From the NCBI GenBank assembly GCA_026874595.1, contig CM049319.1, positions 4,804,601 through 4,868,600 of the forward strand: a stretch of 64,000 nt of DNA, given 5' to 3'. This document shows positions 23,406 through 35,863 of this stretch, in pieces. The notes beneath the pieces were generated by a model. The model saw nothing but the letters and a program-made list of their open reading frames with translations. It searched no databases and was not told the origin of the DNA. The position numbers and the translations under genes were made by a program. The DNA comes from Sipunculus nudus. Its lineage: Eukaryota > Annelida > Sipuncula > Golfingiida > Sipunculidae. Each line of letters starts with the position of its first letter. Positions within the stretch are counted from its first letter, which is position 1.

Positions 23406-24178
23406 ATGGCAAGTCAGGAAAATATGTTGTTGGACAAACTGGGGGATATTGAGCAGAGTTTAAAGCAGCACATGGAACAAACATTACAGGTAAAATTTAA
23501 TGACTTGCATAAAACTTTAGCAGCAGACATAAATAATATAAACACTAGAATAGACAGCATGCAGGTAGAATTAGGTCAGTGTAGAGAGGAAATGAAAAGA
23601 GAGGTCACAGCTTTGGAAACAAAATGTAATGAGAGCATATGCTTTATAGAGAGAGAAATGAAGGAACAGATTTCAGACCTCAGAGATAAATTACACAGAC
23701 AGGAGATAGAGATGAGGGAAACAAATGCAGATTTGGAAAGAGAGATAAATGAATGGAAATTAAAGCTGAATGATTTGGAACAATATGGGCGTCGTACATC
23801 TGTACGAATATTTGGAGTAACAGAAAGTGCTAAAAATTGTGAACTAGAAGCCATGAAACTATTCAGGCAAATAGGAGTTCCAGTTGAAAGCTGGATGATA
23901 GAGAGAGTACATAGAGCTGGTAGGCCAGGAGGTAAACACCCTAGAGCAATTCTGGTAAAATTTGTCAGCTCGAAATTTAAGGACCAAGTTGTTAGAGCAA
24001 GAAAACAGTTGAAAGGGTCAGGTGTAATTATACGAAAACTAGGTTTGATCTGCTCAAACAAGCCAAACAGCATCCACAAGTAGAGGCCGCATGGACCTCT
24101 GATGGCACTATTATTGTAAAATTAACAAGTGGTCACAAAAAGTCTTTCATCAGAGAGAAAGATCTTAAGAGATTATAA
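23406..24178 (+). pseudogene. LINE ORF1 (L1 ORF1p-like), frameshifted
   Basis: The start is taken at the ATG of MASQEN (23406; context aaacATGG) rather than the upstream in-frame ATG at 23334. Residues about 8-130 form a long charged coiled coil used for trimerisation. They are followed by the LEQYGRRTSVRIFGV motif that opens the RRM-like RNA-binding domain of L1/Tx1 ORF1 proteins. The main frame stops at 24083. A second frame from about 24047 to TAA at 24178 (DLLKQAKQHPQVEAAWTSDG...) is the expected C-terminal domain. So a frameshift, perhaps with a small deletion, lies at about 24025-24047. The antisense 167-codon ORF is a shadow. Confidence 0.85.
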
Positions 24179-25102
24179 CTGATATTTATATGTAATGCTT
24201 GATCCTTGTAAGTTCTACATTGTATTCCTAAAGGTTCAAGTTGATGAGGCGTATTTGATGTATTAATTGATTTTGCTTTAAAATCTATTCAGTATCACTA
24301 CAATCTTGTACAGATTGAAGACACAATTAGCATTGAGGAAATGTGTTTTTTTTCTGAATATGTCTTTTTTTCTCCTGTTTATAGTTTATAAAAGGTTTTA
24401 CTCAGTCAAATATTAACACAAATTTATGTTTACATACAATCTCAGAATTAGCTCTCTTATATTTTTTGCTGTATACTACATGAAGAATGAGATACAGGTA
24501 TTTGGTAAAACTGTGTGAACTAAACACATTTTTACATGAGATACATAAATAACAGAGTAGTATTGTAATTCATGTTAAACTTTAATATGTTTCTATTGAT
24601 TCCATCACTTTAGAGCACAACATATAAAAATATGTAGATCATATTATCTCTTTTAATATTTTTATCAAAGTGAACCTGCTGTAAAATTAGGTAATGCCAC
24701 TATTGAGTAGTGGCAGTAAATGTTTTGAAGAAGTATTGTACCCAATGTTGTGACAATACTGAGGACAAATGTACCTAGCAGAGTTTATTTTGAAGTGTTT
24801 TATTGAAAGCTGTGGAGTGGAAACCATGGTGGACCACCTGTTCTTTGTTCCAAATAAGCTAAATGATTTAGAGGAACAAAGGACACCCAGAGACTCTCTT
24901 TGTTACAATCTGTTGCCTGTTTTGGCTTTTGGTCCTTTTCATAAAGACAAAAGCAAAGCTGTTTAAATCCTTGAGCACTTATTTAAACTTGAAACATAAC
25001 GGTAACTGCACCTTCAGGCATTGGAATAGTTTATGGACTAATTGTAAATGAAAATTTCAACTGGTCATGGTATCACTCTAGAAACGACCACAATTCAATA
25101 AC

Positions 25103-28100
25103 ATGAATGAACATTTTAGCCTGCTCACTTTAAATGTTAGAGGACTCAATAATTTTAAGAAACGAAAATAAATGTTTAGATGGTTGCACAGGCAAAAAGC
25201 AGAAATAATATTTTTACAAGAAACTTATGGGTCGGTTAGAAATGAAAATCAATGGAAAAATGAATGGGGAGGTCAAATCTATTGGAGTCATGGCTCTAGC
25301 CAGAGCAGAGGTGTTGCGATTTTGTTGAAAAATACTTTAGACGTTAAATGTAAACAAGAGGTTCATGTTCAAGGAAGAGTTATTTTGTTGAGAGTAGAAA
25401 TTTATGGTGTTGATTATATTCTAATAAATGTATATGCTCCAAATGCTGCTAGAGAACAAATATTGTTTTATACTCATATTTCAGACAAAATAAGAGGTGC
25501 CATGTTTGAAGCTGATGCTAATGTTATTATCGGGGGAGATAGAACTGTATTTTAAATGATGAACTGGACAGGAAAGGAGGATTATGTAGGACAAGGAAAG
25601 GCGTTGTTAATATTATATATGAAATCCTGGAAAAGTATGACTTGTGTGATGTTTGGAGGGTAAAATATCCTTGCTTGAAACAATTTACATGGAGCCATAA
25701 AAACCCAAACATATATAGACGCCTCGATTATTGGTTTATTTCAAGAAATTTATTTGATTTCATTTCAGCTGTGAACATTGGATATTCTAACCATAGTGAT
25801 CACAACCCAGTTTTTGTTTCCATTGGAAATAATAAGCAAATTAAAAAAGGAAATGGTTTATGGAAGCTAAACGCATCATTTTTGAATGATGAAGAATATA
25901 TCAAATTGATAAAGAATGAGATATCTAACTGGCTTGAAGATATATCAGGTACTAACGACCCCAGAATTATATGGGAATATTTTAAATACAAAATTAGACA
26001 AGTGTCAATTAATTATGGAAAAGAAAGAGCAAAGAGAAATAAAGACAGAGAGAAGGATTTAGAGGAAAAAATTAAAAACCTGCAATCTGAAATTGGATTA
26101 TTAAATGATGATGAAACAATTGTAACTATTGAAAATAATGTTGAAAAATTAAAACAAGAATTAGAATGTATAGAGAAAAAGAAAGTAGAAGGTACTATTG
26201 TAAGATCAAAAATTAGATGGTATGAACAAGGCGAAAAAAGCAATAAATATTTTCTTAACCTGGAAAAGAGAAACTCAAAGAATAAAACAGTGAGGAAACT
26301 AATATTAAATGATGGACAAGTTGTTGAGAATAACAAACAGATCTTGAAGCAGATCGTTAATTTTTATGAAAATTTATATTCCTCCACAATTCTTGACGTT
26401 CAGCAATGTAATTTAAATAATTTAAATATGAGTAATAATATTTCTCTTAATACTGGAGATCAAACTATTTGTGAAGGTAAATTAAGTATAGAGGAATGTC
26501 ACAAAGCTTTAATGCTTATGAAAGCAAATAAAAGTCCAGGGAATGATGGAATTTGTTCTGAATTTTATAAATATTTCTTGCCTATGTTTTGAAAAATATT
26601 TAGTTGATAGTCTTAATTATTCACATGAAGTTGGCGAATTGTCACCTTCCCAAAAACAAGCAGTTATTACCTTAATAGATAAAAATAAAGATCGTACAAA
26701 ACTTAAGAATTGGAGGCCGATTTCACTGTTAAATGTCGACTATAAAATAGGATCAAAAGCACTTTCTCTAAGATTACAAAAAGTTATTCCCAAATTAATT
26801 AATTCAAATCAGTTCGATATGTTAAAGGGAGAGACATTTTTACCAGTATCAGACTTTTAACAGAAATTATGAATTATACCAAAAGATATAGAAAGGAAGG
26901 CTTGATATTAGCACTTGATTTTGAAAAAGCTTTCGACTCCTAGGAATGGCCATTTTTGATTTTCAAGTTTTGCAGTATTTTAATTTTGGACCATCATTTA
27001 TTTGTTGGATTAAAACAGTTTATAAAAATATTAAAAGTTGTATAATAAATAATGGCACAACATCTCAGTACTTTCCGATTGGTAGAGGTGTGAGACAGGG
27101 TGACCCATTGTCTCAATATTTATTCATTCTTTGTATTGAAATTTTGGCTATACAAATTAGAAATAATGATAACATTAGAGGAATTAACATTTTTGGACAA
27201 GAAATTAAATTACTTCTCTTTGCTGATGATATGACAGCATGACAGCAGTTCTGTCCAATCCTGATTCTGTATGAAACTTAATAGAAGAAGTCAAAATGTT
27301 TAAAAAAGATATCTGGGTTAACACTAAACATAGAAAAAACAGAAGCTATGTGGATTTGTTCAAAGAGGAATGACATAGAAATACCATTAAATATTGATTG
27401 GTCAAAATCGCACATAAAATACTGGGCATATATTTTCATATAGCAAAAAAAGGCAGCTTATTTAAATTTTGAAGACAAAATAAAAAAAAATTAGGTTAGC
27501 AGCCCAAATTTGGAAAACAAGAAATTTGACCTTGTTAGGTAAGATTCAGATTATTAGATCATATCTAGTCTCATCTTTTCCATATATATTTACATGTGTC
27601 GATACACCTTTGAAATATAGAAAAGAAATTGATAAAATAATTTTTCCTTTCTGTGGAATTATGGGAAGGAACAATTGAAAAGGATCCTTCTAATTCAACC
27701 AGTGAATACAGGGGGATTGAATGTCCCTCATGTTGATAGTATAATACAAACATATAAGATAACATGTATTTTAAAGCATATTTCAAACCAAAGAAAAGAA
27801 GTGACAGACATATGGAAAAATATGCTTGCAACCATTGGATTAGATTTCGATCTACTTTTGCATTGTGACTATGGTTATGATTTTATTTCTAATCTAGAAG
27901 ATGAACACCAGTTTCTGTCGGGTATATTTAAAATTTGGAAAAAAATAAAATCATTGAAGCCGATAGTAAATCAGGTAATATGGTATAATGGTAACATTGG
28001 TACTGATAGTGTTACTTTTTTTTAGTAAAAACTTGTATGAATCAGGCTTACTTATGTGAATAATTTATTTGACCTTGATGGAAAATTAATCCTTTTTAAA

Positions 28101-28790
28101 ACATGGCAAAACAAAGGTGTTAAACAATTGGAATATATAAAATGGAGAGCAGTAGTTGAAAAGGTGAAAATATCTTGTAAAATATATGATATTGATGTAT
28201 TTAGTGCATCAAGTGAGTATTCTGAGGAGTTGTTAATATCTGAGAACAGAGTGGGTATACCACTCAAACAGTGTAACTCAAGACGCTTGTATAATGTATT
28301 TGTTGCTCTTTTACATGATAAGCAATTTATTCCTAAGATATCAAAATATTGTTATGATACTGATGAAATTGATTGGGGTAAAATTTGTTTGTTATCATTT
28401 AAATTATGTCAAGATACTCAAACAAAATGTTTTCAGTATAAATTATTACAGGATATCTCAGTAAATAACTATTGGCTGATAAAATGGGGACTGAAGGACA
28501 ATAGTTATTGTACTTTTTGTCGTAAAGAAATAGAAACAGCTGAGCACCTGTACTGGTCATGTGATCGTGTTCAATGTATTTGGCAGCAAGCACACAATAT
28601 ATTTGACTTAGGATATAATGAGAATATCTTAAATAAAAATGATGTCCTTCTTGGTAATCCTGATTTTACAGACAGTTTAAATCTATTTATTATTCTGAGT
28701 AAACGCTACATTTATTTGAGCAGGCTGAAACAAATTATTGTTTCATTTTCAGGATTAAAAAAATACCTTGAATATGTTAAAAAATATTGA
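25103..28790 (+). pseudogene. LINE ORF2 (endonuclease + reverse transcriptase), multiply disrupted
   Basis: Opens with MNEHFSLLTLNVRGLNN, the APE endonuclease start. An in-frame TAA lies at 25169-25171; reading continues to LQETYG and the GGD motif, with a one-base deletion near 25536. The endonuclease ends with LDYWFIS...HSDHNP. RT motifs follow in order: KSPGNDGI, WRPISLLNVDYKI, LALDFEKAFDS with a TAG stop at 26941, GRGVRQGDPLS, and FADD at 27219-27230. A frame break lies near 26580, another near 26940, and more occur after a 9-bp duplication (gacagcatgacagca) near 27240. The 3' part (28056-28790) ends with CTFCRKEIETAEHLYWSC, a CX2CX8HX4C knuckle. It encodes no working enzyme. Confidence 0.88.
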
Positions 28791-29199
28791 ATTTCTTATT
28801 GCAAGGAAGAATAACAGAATTAGTAAATTCCATGACAGGTGGTCATATATTCAAATATAAGTGTTCATACATAATAATCACAAGTGTATACGATTTTCTT
28901 TTTTTCATATTGAGGGTTTCTGATCATGTTTTGTGTTTTGTGGTAAACAGAAAATTAGTCTAGTTCTCGACTTAATTATAGTAACCAATGTGTGTGTTGC
29001 TTGTGTACAGATATTTGCAAATACGTGTTTATGTTTATGGATATATATGATTATGGATACACATATGTATGGTATGTATACATGTATGTATATGTATATA
29101 TATATGTTTGAATTTTGTAATGAGTTGCAAAATGTTAATGTGCATATATCCTTGTACACGTTTGTATATGTTTGGAGAAATAAACATTAAAAAAAAAAG

Positions 29200-29789
29200 C
29201 TGTAAAAAAACCAATAACGATATAAATATCTGATCATGACTGTGCAGTGAAAATATAGGAAATTATAGAAGACATTTTTTTTTTCTTTTCAAAATATGGG
29301 AATTATCCGAGTCAGTTTAAACGCTGGCACCATAATGTAAGGTTACGAAAAAGGTATCTGGGATTTCTTTGTCCGTGATTAGGGCAATGCCATGAAGAAG
29401 AAGGGAATCAAGGCTGCAGACCCTCGCCCTGCTTAAAATCGAACTATAATTAAATATTTTTACTCTGTCAGGGCTTTAAATGGGAGGAGCACTGAAGCCT
29501 TTGACGCTCGGCCAAACTGTTGGAGAGTCCTATATCTGATTTTGGAGCGTCCCCTGGGGAAATTATATGAGTCTATTATTAAATAGTTACGTAAAATTGA
29601 TTGAAAAGATTGTTGTCGATTTCTATAAATCGTCTAATTATATGATTTTTTTAGTTTAGGGAAATGTGAGGGCCAGTTGTCAGGCAATGATCAGCGACTA
29701 CCACAAGGGCAAACTTTATTCCTCTCGGTCATTCAGTAAATTATCACAAATACCTTTATCCCTTTATTGTTTAATAATTAAATACTTTC

Positions 29790-29854
<65 letters not shown>

Positions 29855-31011
29855 TATAGTCAGCATAACAATGGTGAAAAAATAATTGTTTATCTAATCC
29901 AGGCTTTATTTCAGCCTTTATTCGTTACTCTGATATCACAGGCGGATGTGGCCGCAAAGTATATCTTGACTTCAAAGTAAAACGTTTAAACCAAGAACAC
30001 ATATACCAACTTCAGGGTGTTCTTTGTGTCAGTCACTCAAGTGGTCCTTGGGCTACTCAAATGTGGATGTAGAACATACATGTTAGTTGATTTTTAGATG
30101 CAGTTAATTTAATTTGAGAGTATGGATCAACACGGATCGAGGATCCAGCCCCCTAATCCATACAAGTGAATCAGTATGACCGATATAAAGGCAGCGACTG
30201 TCTTCTGGAAACAGAGGCTCCCATTACGCCATCTGTCGTATAATGGCAGAAATAAATAAAGTATACAAACTGGTTTTTACAAATATACGTTCCTTGTCCT
30301 TCTGAATGCAGGGATTTAAAGGAAAGTTAAATGAAAGTTTTCCCTTGAGACTAGTAAACTAATTGCATTCGAGTTGGTTGTTTTCTGTCCCTTTCTCTAT
30401 ATCTCTGCACCAGAAAGGGACCGACACTGCCGCTGACATCTGGTGGAGGGATATGGTATTATTAGACAGGCGGAACTTTTGTCGATGAACATTTGACAAT
30501 GTTTGGGGTGATATGTCTAAAATGGTGGACGTAGATGTATAGCGTTCGGGTGCTGTCCCGAATACAGGCATAGACATATCCTTTAATTTCTTTTCTATGT
30601 TCTGTTTACATCAAACAGCGCCTAAGCTCAGAGGTATTCTAAAGGAAGTGAACATTTTGTATAAAATTAAACCTGCACCTTTTGACCTCAAAGAACACAT
30701 TATTTATCAGTTATTATGGAGACACGAGAGCAAGCATCTGTTCTCTACCTCCTCACTAAATACAGTCATCCATAGAGGCTTTTTAAGCGAGGTATGTACC
30801 CAGTCAGAGAAACATGCCTTGTTCACGCGATGTGCACTGAAACACTAAAACACAAAGTTGAAAAGAAAACTCTGCAGAAGTTATGAACTTCGAAGTAACA
30901 TGGACGCTTAATATACGGAGAAGAAGTATTTTGGCTGGGCCATATGATCATAATATAAAAATAGTGCCTCAGTTTAGTCGTGTAAACAGAACATAGAAAG
31001 AAATCAACTGG
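29200..31011. other. Non-coding spacer, with AT microsatellite
   Basis: Contains the (TA)n tract listed separately. ORFs such as 30597-30848 are short with no domain. No exon recognised. Confidence 0.4.
29793..29850. repeat. (TA)n microsatellite
   Basis: About 29 uninterrupted TA units. The open frame across it (Tyr-Ile repeats) is an artefact. Confidence 0.98.
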
Positions 31012-31266
31012 GTCATATAACCACATAGGTCATATAACAAGGCGGGTCATATAACAAGACGGGTCATATAACAAGATGTGTCATATAACTAGATAGGTCA
31101 TATAACAAGGCGGGTCATATAACAAGGCGGGTCATATAACTAGATGGGTCATATAACTAGATCGGTCATCTAACTAGTCAGGTCATATTTCAAGACGGGT
31201 CATATAACAAGATGGGTCATATAACTAGATGGAACATATAACAAGAAGGGTCATAAAATAAGATTA
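31012..31266. repeat. 17-bp minisatellite, 15 units in perfect phase
   Basis: Unit gtcatataacaagacgg. Unit starts fall at 31012, 31029, 31046 and so on every 17 bp to 31250, with no insertion or deletion across 15 units. Units differ mainly by acaag versus actag and by the last three bases; unit 14 has lost the gtcat core. It lies about 240 bp downstream of the copy C polyadenylation signal. It is not a CRISPR: there are no spacers. Confidence 0.95.
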
Positions 31267-31504
31267 TGTTGAAAGAACCACGGCCTTATTTCGAGTGGGG
31301 CGATATTCCTTTAAATAGCTATAACGTTTTATCGCAGAATTCCTGTGACATTTCCTGCATATCCACTAAAATGCCTAACATATTAAGGAAAATTAATAAA
31401 TACATAATATTTTATATTCCAATACCCCGGACGATCGTTAGATATATACTGTGAGACAAATGCACCAGATTCCGGTATCATCCAATTATATCCCCTATTT
31501 AACC

Positions 31505-31510
31505 TTTATT
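31505..31510 (-). terminator. AATAAA polyadenylation signal of copy C
   Basis: TTTATT on the + strand reads AATAAA on the minus strand, about 76 nt after the copy C stop codon. Confidence 0.5.
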
Positions 31511-31585
31511 TTTAATTAATTTTCTCATTTTTTTTTACAGTGGAATAGATTTTGGAATAAAATAAGTGAAGCTGACAAACAAACA

Positions 31586-31934
31586 TCATTCTTCGCCATC
31601 TATTTCTTCCTCATCATTAACATCTTTACTTAGATCACAGAAACTTGAATTATCGCCCCTCCACCAAGCGTCCAGATCCTCGTACCATATCGGCGGCAGA
31701 GGCTCGTGTAGTAAGGCACAAATCCTGCACATAAACTTGTTCTCCACGAACTCCCCGTGTCCCTTCCACAGGAAATACTCGTTGTAAGCTGTGTCGTTCT
31801 GAGACAAATACTGAAGGTACTGAGCCAGATGTTCCGGTGACCGGAAGTCCTCCACGTGGATAAAGGATCCAGGGGGCGCCATGCGTTCATATTCTCTCCT
31901 TGGAGCGCCAAGGACAATCGGCACCGCGTCGTTT
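31586..31934 (-). CDS. Alpha-1,3-fucosyltransferase copy C (GT10), coding exon 2
   Basis: Read on the minus strand from 31934, after the acceptor ataatttcag. The first base completes the Arg codon AG|A and the exon continues N-D-A-V-P-I-V-L-G-A-P. It carries the same C-terminal lobe as copies A and B (YERMAPPGSFIHVEDF, FLWKGHGEF, MCRICALL). It then ends in an acidic tail (DVNDEEEIDGEE) that A and B lack. The upstream ATG that extends the open frame to 31975 is intronic. Nucleotide similarity to the other exon 2 copies is very high, including long identical blocks. Confidence 0.92.
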
Positions 31935-32055
31935 CTGAAATTATTAAAAATAATTATTTGGCTTTTGACAATCATAGTTCCAGTACTAATTTTTTATGAC
32001 AGGTACATTGGACATAATTGCTAATTCATCCTACATTAAGATCCAACATTCAACG

Positions 32056-32057
<2 letters not shown>

Positions 32058-32145
<88 letters not shown>
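32058..32145. repeat. (AT)n microsatellite, interrupted once
   Basis: AT repeats broken only by gttt near 32104. It lies in the copy C intron. Confidence 0.97.
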
Positions 32146-32146
<1 letters not shown>

Positions 32147-32913
32147 CCGTATTTAATAACCAGCCACGTATGTCGTCGAACAGGAACAGGTTACCTCTGC
32201 CCACACGACACGAATCGATATGAAAAGTCGTTTAATGGGGGTATGTCACTCCGGCACGTGTTTGTATCAGCCTGCTCGAACGTATAGGGTCAAACACGCC
32301 AAATGGAAGCTTCACTTAAACGTGACCCTCCGCTCTCAGCCTAAATTAGCCTAAATTTCGTGATGTTATCAATATATAACATAAAGACGACGTTGCAGAA
32401 TGACTCCCTTTAAGAAGACCGCCTTACCATGTGAGGCCAAGGCATGTTGCACACATATTCAGAAATGGCCCCCCCCCCACATGCTTTTTCAACTATTTGC
32501 AATCCGTAAAAATACGTGTTTCTAAACAAAAATGTGTCACATGGTCCATGATCCTCAAATATCAATAAACTGCAGTCGTTCAGTTATAGATATAAATAAA
32601 ACACCAATATGACTAACAATATGACATGATTTTTCCCGTTTCCACGAACTTGCAGTTCTACGCTCCAATGGAAAAATTCATGCAGGTTTTATTGATTAGA
32701 ATTTTTAGGTCGAACATTTTACCACTCGTTGGTATTTGAGGCCATACTACTCCATGTAATTTTAACCCATATTGGTTCATTATTGTTTATATTTTGAAAA
32801 CAAATATTAAAAGGTTTTTCCTGATCGCAAACGTGTGTGTGTGTGTGGGGGGGGGGGGGGTGTCATCTTCCCTAACCCCCTCACCCGATACATACCCTTG
32901 ACACTCTTAAACT

Positions 32914-33471
32914 ATATTGAGAAGAGCTGGGGGTTAAAATATGGTATGTCCTATTACAAGGACTATTAATCCCCCCCATACCCCCTTCCCCAGCCCACTT
33001 TTTAACAGGAAATTGCGTCCCTATATTGAGAAGAGGTTGGGGTTAAAATATGGTATGTCCCATTACAAGGACTATAAGTCCCCCCCCCCCATATCCCCTC
33101 CCCAACCCACTTTTCAAAAGGAAATTGCGCCTCCATATTGAGAAGAGGTGGGGGTTAAAATATGGTATGTCCCATAACAAGGATTATAAGTCCCCCCCCC
33201 CGTATTCCCTCCCCAACCCACTTTTCAAAAGGAAATTGCGCCCCTATATTGAGAAGAGTTAGGGGTTAAAATATGGTATGTCCCATAACAAGGATTATGA
33301 GTCCCCCCCCCCCCATATTCCCTCCCCAACCCACTTTCCAAAAGGAAATTGCGTCCCTATATTGAAAAGAGGTGGGGGTTAAAATGTGGTATGTCCCATT
33401 ACAAGGACTTTAAGTCCCCCCATATTCCCTCCCCCAACTCACTTTTCAAAAGGAAATTGCGCCCCTGTGTT
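32914..33471. repeat. ~110-bp tandem repeat, five units
   Basis: Units begin atattgagaagag at 32914, 33023, 33135, 33246 and 33359, so spacing is 109-113 bp. The length variation comes mostly from a poly-C run (4 to about 12 C) in each unit. Each unit also contains gggttaaaatatggtatgtc and a conserved aaaaggaaattgcg end. The proline-rich ORFs at 32941-33579 are products of the repeat. Confidence 0.95.
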
Positions 33472-35261
33472 CAAACAAACTGTATAAGTCAGCGTTCAGT
33501 TAAAGTAACTGTTAATTGTTTATTGTTTATATCATGTCGTGTTTTGATTATGTCCGTATATCGGCCTCAGAGTATATAATTCGGGTCGATACCCGCAGAA
33601 CAATGATTTCATTACTAACCAAATCTGTTTACAATGTGTCAATAACAAACGTTGCCGTAACCTGATGTTAATTGTTTCAGGTTATTTATACAAAAGTCTC
33701 ATTTTAAGAAGTTAAAGCAAAACAACTTAACAATCTTTATAAAATTAACACAACACTTTATTTATTTATCAACCATGATGATCAAATACATCCTGATATT
33801 TTTATGCATGTGCCCCCGGCGCCTCTATCACCATACACAATTTCTAACACATTCTCTAAAATCAAAGATGATAAAATATAACGTACATATACAAATGATT
33901 TTGACTGAATTATTAATGACAGTTAGTATGAAAATAGCTTTAGATATATTTTATTATCTGTAATAATATTATTAGTTAAGAAGGTGAACATATTTTATAT
34001 TTTCTATAACTTAAATAATGAGTATCGGATTTCTACAAATTTTACTGAAAATAACATTAGAGAAACTTGTTTTAAAGAGATTTTTCATTTAAATATTCAA
34101 CTATATGAACGGCGCCCGTTTGTCATATATATATCCCGCTGTATCATGTATGTCGACTTTTGTCAAGTATTATGGAGACCTGTATTTACAGTGACAGAGT
34201 GAATTTCTTCCATTATTATTTGCGTGTATTTGGGTCCAGGCGTGAAAATAGAATCTCCTTTCGAGTTTGTTAATGTGTAAACCACATAACAATTAGCGTA
34301 TATAATCAGGGCAATCTTCTCAGAGAAGCTGTGTTCCCGCAAATTATTAACGTTGTGCATGGCAAAAATTTAAGCGATCAAGCAAGCGTAGGGGCTTTGC
34401 CTTTTAGGTACACGTGTGAACGCACACATTACTTTTAAGCTGAACAATCACTTAATCTGTTTCTATAGGTGTTTCCTGATTATATGCGAGAGAAACAATA
34501 TACCTGCAATACTGTTGTCAATTAATTATGACCCTTTGTGATCAGACGAAGTAAACGATTTAGTTGGCACTTTTATTACATTGACATATTTGTTTAACTA
34601 ATGTGTTTAAGCGTGTTGTGTAAACAACTTATTTATTAACCTAATAACTACAAAATCGTGCGTCTTTGGTGATCCTGTTCAATGTTATACCAACGTAAAA
34701 TTCACGTACTAATCACTTTTTCGTTAACTCAAGACTTTACAACAAAAATATTCGGTCAATTGATTTCTAAATTAGGTCCAGCCATGCCACAAACCTCATA
34801 TGTATTTAATCCCAAAAACTCCCACGCGGTGGCACTTGGTGTTATTAATGCCAATCCTTGCTTACATGTACATAATGAAAACACTGAGTCTACATTGATT
34901 AACCGGAAGCCCTACCAAGACCTTGGCTTTTTATGTTTCTATTCGAAAAGATCTAATAAGCCGTGACAGAAAACGGCAGAGACTTCAAGTGAGTTGTTTA
35001 CGGCAACAGGAAGCGACATCTGAGAAATGTTTAACTGGCAAATAATGGCAGACGCGATCAGTGTTTATGCTGATCGATCCTTAGGCTCTAATACGATTGA
35101 GTCTTAATTTATGCAAACTCTTTTTCAACTACAAACACCCTCAGCAGTATCACTTGGAAACATTACGTGGCAATCCTGAATCAAGGTGTTTATGAGAAAC
35201 AGACAGAGCTGAACATGTCTTATTTGATGACTTCCCTACTTTTTAGGTGATAAATAATAAC

Positions 35262-35266
<5 letters not shown>

Positions 35267-35320
<54 letters not shown>
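35267..35320. repeat. (TA)n microsatellite
   Basis: About 27 TA units inside the copy C intron. Confidence 0.97.
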
Positions 35321-35321
<1 letters not shown>

Positions 35322-35863
35322 TGTCTGTGTGATCCATTTCACATAATTTACAGCTAAGAACTTTCGTGATCATAGAAGAAGGTATTCTCAGAAAAACACT
35401 AAGTAAAGATTAATTCTATACCAGGCTAAGATATAAAATATTTTATAATAAACTCAGAAATTGAGATCTATCGTTCTTACTGTAAATATATTTTATTAAA
35501 AAAGAATTTTTTACCTATATCGCAGGTGATGATAACATTTATATTCCCCTGTTGCTAGAAAGTATGTGTGTTTGGGGGATAGGTGGGTTATACATCCCAA
35601 TCCCACTTATACCTCCCTCCCACTTGTACTGACGCCATGTTGAAGGTGTAATTAAAGCTTGCTTCAAAGATATTTTCTAAAAATCCAAATCCACACCAAA
35701 ATGTAAAGGATGGTTCCCTGATCCATATCTTACCTCACCATTTTATTCCATTGAAACCAGATCATAAAGTGTAGGTGCAATTTTGCCGACACATTAACCT
35801 GGAAGAAAACATAACCTCCTCAGTGGAGTTAATAAAGCAGCATAATAGCACTGATACACTCAC

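Larger units (their letters stand above)
23334..29199 (+). mobile_element. Decayed L1/Tx1-type LINE retrotransposon
   Basis: A non-LTR element of about 5.9 kb. ORF1 is a coiled-coil RNA-binding protein. ORF2 has an APE-type endonuclease, a reverse transcriptase with an FADD catalytic box, and a C-terminal Cys/His knuckle. An AT-rich 3' UTR ends in AATAAA plus an A-run at about 29179-29199. Both ORFs carry frameshifts and stops, so the copy is dead. The 5' boundary and TSD could not be fixed; the stated start is only the beginning of the open frame around ORF1. A gap of about 0.9 kb without a long ORF lies between ORF1 and ORF2. The clade call rests on ORF1 layout and the zinc-knuckle-bearing ORF2 and is an inference. 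Confidence 0.88.
31935..35863 (-). other. Intron of fucosyltransferase copy C (3.9 kb, repeat-filled)
   Basis: The donor is AG|GTGAGT and the phase is 2, as in copies A and B, but the intron is three to four times longer. It holds two AT microsatellites (32058-32145 and 35267-35320), a short C run near 32470, a G run near 32847, and the ~110-bp tandem array at 32914-33471. The ORF at 34682-34966 (94 codons) has no recognisable domain. Confidence 0.85.

Noticed and set aside
23576-24079. 167-codon minus-strand ORF
   Set aside because: It is antisense to the coiled-coil LINE ORF1 and is explained by its codon composition.
23260-29230. Target-site duplication of the LINE (ctgtaaa...ccaataacgataaat-like on both sides)
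   Set aside because: The resemblance is imperfect and dominated by A runs; I could not define a convincing exact duplication.
31012-31266. CRISPR array
   Set aside because: Units are contiguous with no unique spacers, and the genome is eukaryotic.
32941-33579. Proline-rich ORFs
   Set aside because: They translate the ~110-bp array with its poly-C runs, inside the copy C intron.
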